Positions 45,793 through 54,380 of a DNA stretch of 64,000 nucleotides are shown piece after piece. Numbering within the stretch: position 1 is the first letter of the stretch; the number at the start of each line of letters is the position of its first letter. The translations under genes were made by a program, and so were the position numbers. The notes beneath the pieces were generated by a model that saw nothing but the letters and a program-made list of their open reading frames with translations, had not been told where the DNA came from and did not search any database. Source of the DNA: Verrucomicrobiota bacterium (lineage in GTDB: Bacteria; Verrucomicrobiota; Verrucomicrobiia; Verrucomicrobiales; Akkermansiaceae). The stretch is taken from assembly GCA_026397725.1 (NCBI GenBank), contig JAPLUI010000331.1, positions 61,691-125,690 on the forward strand, written 5' to 3'.

Positions 45793-45819
45793 GGGCCGCC
45801 GATCACCAGTCGGCGGCCC
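45793..45819 (+). terminator. Hairpin after surface protein 1
   Basis: GGGCCGCCGA - 7 nt loop - TCGGCGGCCC, a perfect 10-bp stem starting 49 bp after the stop. No T-run follows, so it may be a terminator with auxiliary factors or an mRNA 3' stabiliser. The same structure with one mismatch follows the second surface protein. Confidence 0.65.
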
Positions 45820-46336
45820 TGCTGCGTTATGCCCCTGGGGCTCTTGCATTCACGACGCGCTGTGCTCGCGGAGGGCTTCGACGACATGGCGCAGCGCATT
45901 GGGCTCGAGGGTGGCGGCGTCCCATAGGATTGCGTAGTCCACCCGGCCGTACTGGAGAAGTGTTGTTCGAGCAGGGAGGGCATGGTGGGGTGAATGCTGG
46001 AAATTATCAGGGAGGACACCAGAGAACAAGGCACAAGTGTGATGCCCCGAGAAGAACGACAGTTGGAGACTCAAATTATCTATTACCAAGCTCTGCCGAC
46101 CCTCCGCCATCCTGCCGCGCATCCCGTTGGGGACAAAGTCGGCGCGGCGAGCCGCCACGCCCTACGCGAATGAATTGTTGATGTCAGCAGACCCGGAGGG
46201 CCACAAGCATGAGGATTTGCCACCTAAAGCGCATCACATTGCGGACAAAGTCGGCGCGGCGGGCCGCCACGCCCTACCACCTCCGTTCTGGTCTCTTGCA
46301 ACGGCCTTCACCTCAAAAGCAATTTCTTTGCAGTGA
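45820..46336. other. Debris with direct repeats
   Basis: On the minus strand a short frame ending at 45850 ('VDYAILWDAATLEPNALRHVV') looks like the end of an unidentified protein, without a start. Two 35-bp near-identical direct repeats beginning GGACAAAGTCGGCGCGGC lie at 46131-46165 and 46243-46277, each with an internal GGC..GCC palindrome. A 34-bp sequence at 46300-46333 recurs at 51216-51249. No intact gene. Confidence 0.6.
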
Positions 46337-46600
46337 AGATCACGGGCGAGCCACTCGTGCCCATCTCTAACTGGATTTGGAATGCGGTTCTTGAGCGGTG
46401 AATCAGAGCCCGGAAACCGCTTTGCATGCTGTGCGCAAGTCCGCTTCCCGCCGCCCCGAGCGGCCCGGATTGGTATTTTAAAAACCAATATGAAGGGCTT
46501 GGCACCACCCCACCGCGTGACAAGATACGCGCATGTGGTGTCATCCCCACTGCCTGCCGCGCCGCTCTCCAATCCTCCATCCAAAATCCAAAATCCAAAA
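46337..46600. promoter_or_regulatory. Duplicated upstream cassette with operator, copy 5
   Basis: Near-identical to 42683-42975, including the conserved short frame beginning AAGATCACGGGCGAGCC. Operator: ATTGG (46469-46473) - 11 nt - CCAAT (46485-46489). A possible -35 'TTGGCA' lies at 46499-46504. It drives the surface-protein gene at 46756. Confidence 0.75.
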
Positions 46601-46755
46601 TCTCTTCCTCTTCCTCTTCTCTTGTCTCTGATTTCTGGCCTCTGGTCTCTTAAATTCAACCTTTCTTCTGCCCCCAACCACCGCTTACCGCTTACCGAAT
46701 ACTTCTTCTCTGCCTAATGATGACCAATGACTAATGACCAATGAACCACAACATT

Positions 46756-47772
46756 ATGAAAACACCAAACCTCATCCAACATCTAAGAAATCATCTCAAT
46801 CCCCTCGCCCTCGCGGGCGCAGTGCTGGCTTCCGCCGGCGTGGCGCAGGCAGGAGATCTTATTGTTTTAGACGGAACAGCCTGCACCGCGAAGAACGAGT
46901 TACGCCCGCCCGCTAATGTCACCAACGGCAGCGGTATGACGGGCACCGGCCCCACCGCAACCCACGCTGGCAATGACCCGGATCAATGTTGGCTTTCGCA
47001 CTTGGGTCTTCCTCAGTGGTTCAGAGTCGACTTGGGTGCCACCTACTCGGTGGAGAATATGTTGGTGTGGAATGGCGAAACGGGAGTAGGCAACATCGGC
47101 GATCACGGCCCTAACGAGGGTCCCTACCGGGGTGTCAAACAGGCTGACATTTACTATTCGACGGACCCGACCGCCCCAGGCAACAACTTCAGCGATGCGA
47201 AGTGGACGCTGCTGGGGACGGCAGGCGCACGCGAGTTCGCAATGAGGCCGAATACAACAGCTTCCTTCACGTACACCGACAACATCACTCTGGGCGTGGA
47301 AGCCCGGGTCATCGGCTTCGACATCAAGACCAACTGGGGTGATTATAATCATGTAGCTAGTTTCGCTGAGTTGGAGTTCTTCAAGGCCAGCGGCGGGGGC
47401 GGCACCACTTACGCCTCTTGGGCGAGCGCGAACGGCATAAGCGCCAATCCCTCAGATGATTCCAACAATGACGGCGTCACCAACGGCGTGGCCTACTTCA
47501 TGAACAAGACCGGCCTCGCCACCAACCCGGCCATCAACGGCACCACCCAACAAGTGACCTGGCCCAATGGTGGCAATATCCCCAGCGGCCAATACGGCAC
47601 CCAGTTCGTCGTCCAAATATCCAGCGACCTCCAGACATGGACGGATGTTACCGCAATCCAACTCGACAGCAATACCGACGCCGTCGTCTCCCCCCCCTCT
47701 GACGGCTCGCTCAGTTACACCCTGACCGGTGCCAGCCCCCGCTTCGTCCGCCTCAAGGTGACCCCGAACTGA
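46756..47772 (+). CDS. Surface protein with discoidin-like domain and shared C-terminal module
   Basis: 338 residues; signal peptide 'MKTPNLIQHLRNHLNPLALA' onward, cleaved after 'GVAQA'. The middle is an F5/8-type galactose-binding-like domain ('DPDQCWLSHLGLPQWFRVDLGATYSVENMLVWN', 'ARVIGFDIKTNWGDYNHVASFAELEFF'). The last about 115 residues repeat those of 43135-45744 ('YASWASANGISANPSDDSNN' onward), with about 90 bp of DNA almost unchanged (45405-45494 versus 47413-47502). It is thus a modular protein with a common export/anchor tail and a different ligand-binding centre, expected to bind glycans. Confidence 0.85.
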   Translation: MKTPNLIQHLRNHLNPLALAGAVLASAGVAQAGDLIVLDGTACTAKNELRPPANVTNGSGMTGTGPTATHAGNDPDQCWLSHLGLPQWFRVDLGATYSVENMLVWNGETGVGNIGDHGPNEGPYRGVKQADIYYSTDPTAPGNNFSDAKWTLLGTAGAREFAMRPNTTASFTYTDNITLGVEARVIGFDIKTNWGDYNHVASFAELEFFKASGGGGTTYASWASANGISANPSDDSNNDGVTNGVAYFMNKTGLATNPAINGTTQQVTWPNGGNIPSGQYGTQFVVQISSDLQTWTDVTAIQLDSNTDAVVSPPSDGSLSYTLTGASPRFVRLKVTPN

Positions 47773-47817
47773 CCCGCAGCCCGCGCTGACAGCGCAGCAC
47801 CCGAACCCCCAACCCCA

Positions 47818-47845
47818 GGCCCGCCGATCACCAGTCGGCGGCCCT
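47818..47845 (+). terminator. Hairpin after surface protein 2
   Basis: Counterpart of 45793-45819: arms GGCCCGCCGA and TCGGCGGCCC with one mismatch and the same 7-nt loop, placed at a similar distance after the stop. Confidence 0.6.
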
Positions 47846-47859
47846 GCTGCGTTCTGCCT

Positions 47860-47956
47860 GTAGCGGCGGTCTATGACCGTCGCACTCCATCGATCACGCG
47901 CGATCCATGCCCCGAAAAAAACAGCGACGCTCATAGAGACGCCGCTACAACTCCGC
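47860..47956. repeat. Class B palindromic element (TGTAGCGGCGGTC type)
   Basis: Left arm TGTAGCGGCGGTCTATGA begins near 47860. The right arm, 'TCATAGAGACGCCGCTACA', ends near 47951, enclosing about 60 bp with smaller internal repeats (CGATCACGCGCG). The same element in a better preserved form is inside hsdR at 59903-59994. Confidence 0.8.
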
Positions 47957-48240
47957 ATTCTTTCGCGATCACGCGCGCTCCATGCGCCGGAAATAAGCAT
48001 GCAGACCGATGGTGAAATCATGATGGGTAAAATCATGGATTCCGCAAACAATCCACCCACGTCTCACATCCCTGGAAGAAAGAGGAGCCCGGGCGGCCCG
48101 CCCGTGATTATCTTTGGCCAACGAGCGAGCCGTCCATTCCCCTCTTGTTTCTGTATTCCTGCCTTCCTGCTTTTCTTATCTGGCCTCTGACACGGTCATT
48201 CAAGGGTTGCCATTCGGGCCGGGGTGGGTTTCATTTGGGC
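47957..48240. other. Intergenic, nothing recognised
   Basis: Short AT/GC-mixed spacer before the DUF433 gene. No gene or structured element beyond short repeats of CGATCACGCGCG type. Confidence 0.4.
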
Positions 48241-48453
48241 ATGAATATCCAGACCGTTGTCAAGATTGACCCGGAAATCATGAGTGGCGAACCGTGCTTT
48301 GCGGGCACGCGGGTTCCCGTGCGTACCTTGCTGGATTACATCGAGGGCGGCGATACGATTGACGAGTTTTTGGAACAATACCCGACGGTCTCGCGCCAGC
48401 ACGCCATTGCCTTTCTCGAACAAGCCGGCGAACGATTGCTCGCCACCGCCTGA
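48241..48453 (+). CDS. DUF433 antitoxin-like protein
   Basis: 70 residues: 'VVKIDPEIMSGEPCFAGTRVPVRTLLDYIEGGDTIDEFLEQYPTVSRQHAIAFLE' is a textbook DUF433 domain, a small helix-turn-helix protein usually paired with a DUF5615 PIN-like toxin. Start at 48241. The toxin gene begins directly after its stop but is truncated, so this antitoxin may be an orphan. Confidence 0.92.
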   Translation: MNIQTVVKIDPEIMSGEPCFAGTRVPVRTLLDYIEGGDTIDEFLEQYPTVSRQHAIAFLEQAGERLLATA

Positions 48454-48630
48454 ATGCGCATCCTCCTCGACGAATGTCTGCCCAAGGATCTGGCACGGGA
48501 ACTCCCAGGCCATGACGTTGTCACCGTGACACAGGCCGGATGGGCCAGCATCAACAACGGCAAACTTCTCCGCCTCATTGCCGACTCCGGCAAATTCGAC
48601 CTGTTCCTAACGATCATCTGCGACCGCTGA
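48454..48630 (+). pseudogene. Truncated DUF5615 PIN-like toxin
   Basis: Begins 'MRILLDECLPKDLARELPGHDV', the canonical start of DUF5615 (Mut7-C-like PIN) toxins, with the first acidic residue Asp6. After 'GKFDLFLTI' the frame reads 'ICDR' and stops at 59 codons; the family is about 105-115 residues and needs the distal acidic residues for nuclease activity. The second half is missing, so the toxin is inactive. Confidence 0.85.
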
Positions 48631-48998
48631 CAAGGCGGGCGAAGGGTGTTGGGTGCCGCATGGTGTCCTGGTGCGGATCAAGCCGGCCCCGGCACCGGCT
48701 CACAGTTTGTAATAGCTCAGCGTCCCCGCCGTCATGTCGGGTAGGCACCAAGCTCCGGCCCTGTCAAGGTCGAGGTCTTACGTGATGGCTTCCGCCAGGG
48801 GATCGGTTGCGCGGATAGAGGATGCTCTTGAGCGCGGAATTGCGCGGCAATGGTCGACGGTGCGGGCGATTTTCGCACGTATGAAAGCTTGTCCCGCCGC
48901 GTATCGTAGGTGTTGTGGCGGAATGCCCGTGCCCGTCCACATCCGCAACTCCACCCGCCACCGATGACCACCCGCCGCACTCCGCTCCCCACACTTTT
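48631..48998. other. Intergenic before glycosidase gene
   Basis: About 370 bp with no recognised gene; presumably carries the promoter of the glycosidase. No confident promoter boxes or hairpins assigned. Confidence 0.4.
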
Positions 48999-51053
48999 AT
49001 GAAACATCCGATCGCCGCCACATGCCTGCTGCTGTTAACCCCGCTGACCGCAGCCCCCGTCCTCGACCACCAGCAACTCTTCGACGCCCAGACGTTCTGG
49101 GACAACCGCGATTTCGGCTGGTTCGACAACAACATCCCGTTCCTCGACACCCCGGACAAGGAACTCAACACCACCTATTATTACCGCTGGGAACTCGTCA
49201 CCAAACATCTCACCTACGGCTCGCAGAATTCCGGCTATTCATGGACCGAGTTCATCTGCCGGCCGGGTTGGTCCGGCGCCTACGGCGCCATCTCCTGCCC
49301 GTCCGGCCACCAGTTCTATGAAGCCCGCTGGATCCGCAATCCCCGCTACAGCCGGGATTACGCCCGTTATTGGTTCCGCACGCCCGGCGCCCAACCGCGC
49401 AATTACTCCGCCTGGATGGCCGACTCCGCCTGGGCCACCCACCTCGTGCACCCTAACAAGGAGTTCATCACCGACCTGTTGCCCGACCTGATCAAGAACT
49501 TCGAGGGCTGGCAGGCGAAGAGCTGGGTGCCCGACGCCGCCATGTTCTGGCAAGTCGGCCATGACGACGGCATGGAGTTCAACATCGCCAGCCGCCAGAC
49601 CAAGGACATCCTGCGCGGCGCGCCCTCATACCGGCCGAGCTTCAATGCCTACATGTGGGCCGACGAAATGGCCATCTCCCGCATCGCCAAACTCGCTGGC
49701 GACCAGGCGACGTCCGACCAGTTCCTGGCCAAGGCGAACGCCCTCAAGCAGCAGGTCCAGACCAAACTGTGGGACCCGAAGCGCGGGTTCTTCTTCCCGA
49801 TGTTCCGCAATGATGAGGAGGACAAGGAAGGCAACGTCGTGAAGAAAAACACGCTCGTCTATGAAACCGGCAAATACGCCGGCTGCGGCAAAGGCCGCGA
49901 GGAGGCGGGTTATGTGCCGTGGAGCTTCAATCTGCCGGACGCCGGCTTCGAAGCGGCGTGGAAATTCCTGATGGATCCGGAATACTTTTACGCGGATTAC
50001 GGTCCCACCACCACCGAGCGCAACGACCCGCTGTTCCTGTTGTCGCCGGGTTGCTGCTGGTGGAGCGGCCAGTCGTGGCCGTTCGCCACCACCCAAACCC
50101 TCAAGGGTCTCGCCAACCTGCTGCAAAACTATCAACAGAAGCACGTCTCCCGCGCCGATTACTATAAATTGCTGCGGATCTTCGCCCTCTCGCAACGCAA
50201 GGATGGCAAACCCTACATCGCCGAAGCACTCAATCCGTTCACCGGCTCGTGGCAGGGCCACGACATGTACAACCGCAGCGAACACTACTTCCATTCGGGC
50301 TTCGTGGACCTCATCATCACCGGTCTCGCCGGCCTCAAGGTCGAGGACAGCGATACCCTCACCATCGATCCGCTCGCCCCGGCGGAGTGGGAATACTTCG
50401 CGATGGACAACATCCCGTATCGCGGCCACCTCGTCGCCATCGTCTGGGACAAATCCGGCCAACGCTACGGCAAGGGCGCCGGCCTGCAGGTGCTGATAGA
50501 CGGCCAACCAGCCGGCTCCTCCCCCACCCTCGCCAAACTCTCCGTCAAGATGCCGCCCGCCAAGGAGGAACCGCCGGACCGGGAGGTCCGCGTCAACCAC
50601 GCGGTCAACAACGACGGCAACCGCTACCCGCGCCTCACCGCCTCGCATGTCGGACCGCAATCCTCGCTCGCCCTGGCCCAGGACGGCAACACCGCATGGT
50701 ATCACCTCGCCCCGCCACAACGCTGGACCTGCGCCGGATCTCCTAACGAAACCGACTGGCTCCTGCTCGACCTCGGCACCCCGCGTGCGGTGAATGAAGT
50801 GAAGCTCTATCTGCTCGACGACGGCGAGGGCCAGCCGATCGCCGCGCCCGCCGAATACAAGTTGGAATACGCCAATGGCCAGAGCCCGTGGCAACCGGTG
50901 CCGGGACAAGCCCGCACCCCCGCAAAACCCACCGGCCACATGCCTAACATCATCCGCTTCCCGGAGATCAAGATCGAAAAACTGCGGGTTTCGCTCCTCA
51001 ACGCCCCCGGCAAGAAATCCGGCATGACGGAGATCGAAGCCTGGGGGAAATAA
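48999..51053 (+). CDS. Secreted MGH1/GH63-like glycoside hydrolase with C-terminal discoidin-like domain
   Basis: 684 residues from the ATG at 48999 (signal peptide 'MKHPIAATCLLLLTPLTAAP'). The (alpha/alpha)6 toroid features match MGH1-like/GH63 enzymes: 'FWDNRDFGWFDNNIPFLDTPD', 'WVPDAAMFWQVGHDDGMEF', 'SFNAYMWADEMAI', 'GYVPWSFNLPD', 'WWSGQSWPFATTQ'. Residues about 530-684 form a jelly-roll galactose-binding-like domain ('NNDGNRYPRLTASH', 'DWLLLDLGTPRAVNEVKLYL'). It probably hydrolyses alpha-linked sugars outside the cytoplasm. A Tat-signal gene starts 3 bp later but is cut off. Confidence 0.82.
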   Translation: MKHPIAATCLLLLTPLTAAPVLDHQQLFDAQTFWDNRDFGWFDNNIPFLDTPDKELNTTYYYRWELVTKHLTYGSQNSGYSWTEFICRPGWSGAYGAISCPSGHQFYEARWIRNPRYSRDYARYWFRTPGAQPRNYSAWMADSAWATHLVHPNKEFITDLLPDLIKNFEGWQAKSWVPDAAMFWQVGHDDGMEFNIASRQTKDILRGAPSYRPSFNAYMWADEMAISRIAKLAGDQATSDQFLAKANALKQQVQTKLWDPKRGFFFPMFRNDEEDKEGNVVKKNTLVYETGKYAGCGKGREEAGYVPWSFNLPDAGFEAAWKFLMDPEYFYADYGPTTTERNDPLFLLSPGCCWWSGQSWPFATTQTLKGLANLLQNYQQKHVSRADYYKLLRIFALSQRKDGKPYIAEALNPFTGSWQGHDMYNRSEHYFHSGFVDLIITGLAGLKVEDSDTLTIDPLAPAEWEYFAMDNIPYRGHLVAIVWDKSGQRYGKGAGLQVLIDGQPAGSSPTLAKLSVKMPPAKEEPPDREVRVNHAVNNDGNRYPRLTASHVGPQSSLALAQDGNTAWYHLAPPQRWTCAGSPNETDWLLLDLGTPRAVNEVKLYLLDDGEGQPIAAPAEYKLEYANGQSPWQPVPGQARTPAKPTGHMPNIIRFPEIKIEKLRVSLLNAPGKKSGMTEIEAWGK

Positions 51054-51055
51054 GC

Positions 51056-51170
51056 ATGAGAACCACACGCCGCCAGTTCCTGCACAGCCTAGCACCGCTG
51101 GCCGGCGTCCTTGCGGCCCCGAACATCCTGCGGGCGGCCAACGTCAACGGACGTCTGCAACACGCCTGCA
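51056..51170 (+). pseudogene. 5' stub of a Tat-exported protein
   Basis: An ATG 2 bp after the glycosidase stop begins 'MRTTRRQFLHSLAPLAGVLAA', a clear twin-arginine signal, followed by 'PNILRAANVNGRLQHACI'. This is the usual start of secreted Gfo/Idh/MocA-type oxidoreductases or related enzymes ('NGKLQHACIG'). Similarity ends near 51170, close to the 34-bp repeat at 51216, so the gene was truncated by rearrangement. Confidence 0.7.
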
Positions 51171-51215
51171 TCAACCCCCTGCTCCCCGCCCTCCGGTCCG
51201 GCCCTGGGCTCTTTC

Positions 51216-51249
51216 AACGGCCTTCACCTCAAAAGCAATTTCTTTGCAG
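51216..51249. repeat. 34-bp repeat at a gene-fragment junction
   Basis: AACGGCCTTCACCTCAAAAG + CAATTTCTTTGCAG, identical to 46300-46333. It sits exactly between the Tat-protein stub and the stop codon of the GH43-like fragment, so it may mark a recombination point. Confidence 0.85.
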
Positions 51250-51250
51250 C

Positions 51251-51700
51251 TCATTCCGGTCCAATTTCCTGCACGACGCACCAAGAATGTCCTTTATACA
51301 GCACCCCGGTGATCAAATGGGTGGGGTTCCCGTTTCCGCTGACTCCAACCAGGTCGTTGAACATCGCCGGGCGTTCACGACGCGTCGCCACCCACGACGT
51401 GCCGCCCGCCCATCGCATGTCGTGCGTATATACCTTTGGCGGATCGTACGGCGTCCATTTAATCCCGTCCGTCGAGACCAGATGCCCGCCGTGGCGGACT
51501 GAGCCGGTGAGGACGCCCCCGTTGTCTTCCATGATCATGTGGTATTGGCCGTCGGCAAAATAGAGATCGGGATCCTCGAGGTAACCCCGGGGAAAAATAT
51601 TCTCCGCAACGGTCTTGTAGTTGCCGTCAAACGCATTCGCCCGGGCGACATCAATCGCCAGATTGCCTCCCCGGTATGTCCGGTAGGCTAGCTTCAACAA
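51251..51700 (-). pseudogene. C-terminal fragment of a GH43-like beta-propeller enzyme
   Basis: 150 residues with 'YLEDPDLYFADGQYHMIMEDN', 'GGHLVSTDGIKWTPYDPPKVY' and 'THLITGVLY', typical of the last blades of GH43-like five-bladed propeller glycosidases. There is no start or signal peptide; upstream of 51700 similarity stops. A complete protein would be 300 or more residues. Truncated gene. Confidence 0.65.
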
Positions 51701-51929
51701 TCGGAAATCAAACCGGTTCTGAAAAACTTGACCTAACTACAAACTGTTTGCCCTTTCAAGGACTCTAGCAGTCGTAGGGGTCGTCACCGGATTCAAAGGG
51801 GGCGTCTCCCACCCATGGGAAGGAGTCCCCAACTTCCTGGAAGGAGTCTTCTGACTCGGCAAGTGCATTGTCGGGCCCGAAGAGCAGTATTTGTTTTTGC
51901 AGCGCTGCAATATCTATTTTTGCACCAGT
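51701..51929. other. Intergenic, nothing recognised
   Basis: About 230 bp between two decayed genes, with a short direct repeat family (GGAAGGAGTC twice). No gene recognised. Confidence 0.4.
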
Positions 51930-52921
51930 TCATAAGTCGTTGTTTTTGAGTTGTTTCCACCAAGTCCATGCAGTGCGTGGACTGCATTTGATTATTGCAG
52001 CGACCTCATTCATGTTCGCCTTCGTTAGAGAGCCTCCATGGGCATCAATGACCGCCCTAGAAGCCACCGGATCGAAGGCGGATTTGCGGCCCACCTTGTA
52101 TCGGTTAGGCTTGGCTTCGGCCTCGGGCTCGGGTGACTCGCACTGCTCCCAGCAGATGCCGCCGTGCTGTAAGTGGCGCACGAAGATCGTGTCGGTGACC
52201 ACGCCGACGGAATCACGCAAACCGGCCAGGGTCCGGCGCTTCGTCATGCTGAGCTGGAACGTGGGCGGGTCGCCGTCGGGCGTCTTGACGCGCACCAGCA
52301 CGGCGGTCTCGCGCCAGGGCGGAACTGCCCAGGCCGCTGTAGGCGAGGTCGCTGGCGGTCCAGTGGCTGGCCGCCTTCGGGTCCTTGGACGGCTTGCCGG
52401 TGTGGTGCAGCAGGCACCAGACGACCCCCGTGCGCAGGCTCACCGCGTTGAGGAGCTTGCAGCAGAAGTCACTGATGATCCGCTGCTCGGAAATCTCATC
52501 GCCGATGTAGTTGAGCAACGGGTCGGCCCACACGAGGTCGGGCTGGTGGCGGTCCACGAGCGCGGAGGCGGCGGTGACGAAGTCGGGGCCGGTGCGGGTG
52601 GTGTCGCGGTAGATGAAGATGCGTTCGTTGAGGATCGCCTCCTGTTCGGGGGTGATGCCCATGCCCTCGCGGACGCCCTGATACATCTCGGCGAGATCCC
52701 CCACATCGTTCTCCGCCTGGATGAGCACCGAGCGCAGCGGGCGGACCGGTGTGATGTTGAACGCCGGCAGGCCCAGCGCCCACAGGATCATGAGTTGCAT
52801 GCACATGGAGCGTCGATTTGCCGACGCCTTCCGGCCCATAGATGACGGCCTTCTGCGGCCGGGTGATTCTGCCCCGGCTGATGGCCAGGGCACCGCTTGG
52901 ATTGTTGGTTTGTGGAGCCAT
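51930..52921 (-). pseudogene. RepA/RecA-like AAA ATPase of a mobile element, frameshifted
   Basis: Read 5' to 3' on the minus strand it begins 'MAPQTNNPSGALAISRGRI' with Walker A 'IYGPEGVGKST'. It changes frame near 52800 to 'VLIQAENDVGDLAEMYQGV' and 'LVWADPLLNYIGDEISEQRI' (Walker B-like) and 'VVWCLLHHTGKP'. It changes frame again near 52310 to a C-terminal part 'VRVKTPDGDPPTFQLSMTKRRTLAGL' and 'CSPRTAWTWWKQL'. This is the AAA_25/RepA-like ATPase common on plasmids, ICEs and prophage-like elements. Two frameshifts make it a pseudogene. Confidence 0.78.
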
Positions 52922-53464
52922 GATGGGATGAGGTCAGTGATGGGAACCAGCGTTGGAACGGCTGGTGCATTTGCGGGACGACAGGTCCGGCGGCTGGCAG
53001 CGCGGATTCGCCGCGCGACACGTGAACAGTGGCGTGTCAACGTGAACCGGTCAGCAGGCTGCGAAATCGCCTGCCATATCCGATATCGGGTCGACATCGG
53101 GTTCACATAGGGTTTGCATAGGGTTAGTAACCCGATGTCGGGGAAACCCCGTTCCCGGGAGACCGCCGCGCCGGAAGCGAAAAGAATTGGGACAGCCCAA
53201 CGGGCAGGAAGTCGAGCAACTGGTGCCGCAGGAGCTGTTGAAAATGGCCAGGGAATGGCGGAAACACCCGGAGCAAGTCATGGCCCGGCTGGCAGCCAAC
53301 GCGGACGATCCGGGCTAAGCGGCAGTCTGGAAACCCGCCCACCGCCAACTGCCAGGCTTCTCCCATACGATTGCTGTTGCGTTAGGCGGGGATGTCTGCT
53401 TATCCTCCGCTGAACGGTGGCACCAAGCTTGGGCTGCCTCACTTGGTCTCGTCCGCAGCCACCC
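52922..53464. other. Mostly non-coding; possible small Arg/Lys-rich ORF on plus strand
   Basis: A frame ending TAA at 53316-53318 reads 'GRPPRRKRKELGQPNG' (AT-hook-like) then 'VPQELLKMAREWRKHPEQVM', which looks like a short DNA-binding phage/plasmid protein, but no ATG start was found in frame. It adjoins the mobile-element ATPase remnant. Nothing else recognised. Confidence 0.4.
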
Positions 53465-53940
53465 ATGCCCGCCAAACGCAAAGAATCCGCCAAAGACCCG
53501 TCATCGTCCGCCACCATCGGCTTCGAGGCCAAGCTCTGGCTCGCCGCCGACAAGCTCCGCAACAACATGGACGCGGCGGAATACAAGCACGTCGTCCTCG
53601 GCCTGATTTTCCTCAAATACATCTCCGACACCTTCGAGGAACACCGCGCCAAGCTCGTCGCTGGCAAGGGCGACTACAAGGGCGCGAACCCCGAAGATCC
53701 CGACGAATACAAGGCCGAAAACGTCTTCTGGGTGCCGGCCGAAGCACGCTGGTCCCACCTCCAGGCCAGCGCCAAGCAGGCCGCCATCGGCAAGACCGTG
53801 GACGACGCCATGGTTGCCATCGAGCGCGACAACCCGCGCCTCAAAGGCGTGCTGCCGAAGGATTACGCGCGGCCGGGGTTGGATAAACATCGGCTGGGTG
53901 AGTTGATCGATTTGATTGGCGGCATTGATCTCGTGGAACG

Positions 53941-53980
53941 CGCACCCTCACCCCAGCCCTCTCTCAGTGGGAGAGGGAGT
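53941..53980. repeat. Class A palindromic repeat, left flank of DUF559
   Basis: 'CACCCTCACCCCAG' followed by CCCTCTC-tcagtg-GGAGAGGG (palindrome 53957-53977). Same family as the copies at 54343, 56721, 56792, 58151 and 58466. Read in frame within hsdM. Confidence 0.88.
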
Positions 53981-53999
53981 GAAGAAGCGCATTATCGGG

Positions 54000-54340
54000 G
54001 CGGTTACGATTTCTCCGGCTTGATGAAGCTTGCGCGTGAAATGCGGAAGAAAAAGACGCCCGCCGAAGACCTGCTCTGGGAACTCCTGCGCGACCGCCAG
54101 CTCTGCAATGCGAAGTTCCGCCGCCAGCATCAATTCGGCGATTACCTCTGCGACTTCTACTGTAACGACGCCAAGCTCGTCGTCGAATGCGATGGTGGAC
54201 CCCACTACACCATCAAAGGCAAACAGCACGACGCCAAACGCGACGCCTACCTGAAGTCTCAAGGCCTAACCGTCCTCCATTTCGAGAACGACCGCGTCCT
54301 CAACGTCACCGACATCGTTCTCCAAGAGATCGCTTCTCAC
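54000..54340 (+). mobile_element. DUF559 endonuclease-like domain inserted in hsdM
   Basis: About 112 residues: 'LMKLAREMRKKKTPAEDLLWELLRDRQL', 'KFRRQHQFGDYLCDFYCNDAKLVVECDGGPHY' and 'HDAKRDAYLKSQGLTVLHFENDRVL'. This is DUF559, a PD-(D/E)xK/Vsr-like nuclease fold; the D..E-x-D pattern (Asp in CDFYC, Glu in VVECDGG) would be catalytic. It is bounded on both sides by class A palindromes, and left palindrome, gene and right palindrome all remain in the hsdM reading frame. The package looks like a small mobile unit, comparable in layout to REP sequences with their dedicated nuclease. Confidence 0.8.
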
Positions 54341-54380
54341 CTCCCCTCTCCCGGTGGGAGAGGGGTCGGGGGTGAGGGTT
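54336..54380. repeat. Class A palindromic repeat, right flank of DUF559
   Basis: Perfect 10-bp arms CCCCTCTCCC (54343-54352) and GGGAGAGGGG (54356-54365), 3-nt loop, followed by 'GGGGGTGAGGG', the inverted form of the CCCTCACCCC flank seen on the left copy. The two flanks are thus in opposite orientation around the DUF559 gene. Confidence 0.9.

Noticed and set aside
45850..46158. Small minus-strand gene
   Set aside because: Only the last about 35 residues look protein-like; there is no start or recognisable family, so it is listed as debris.
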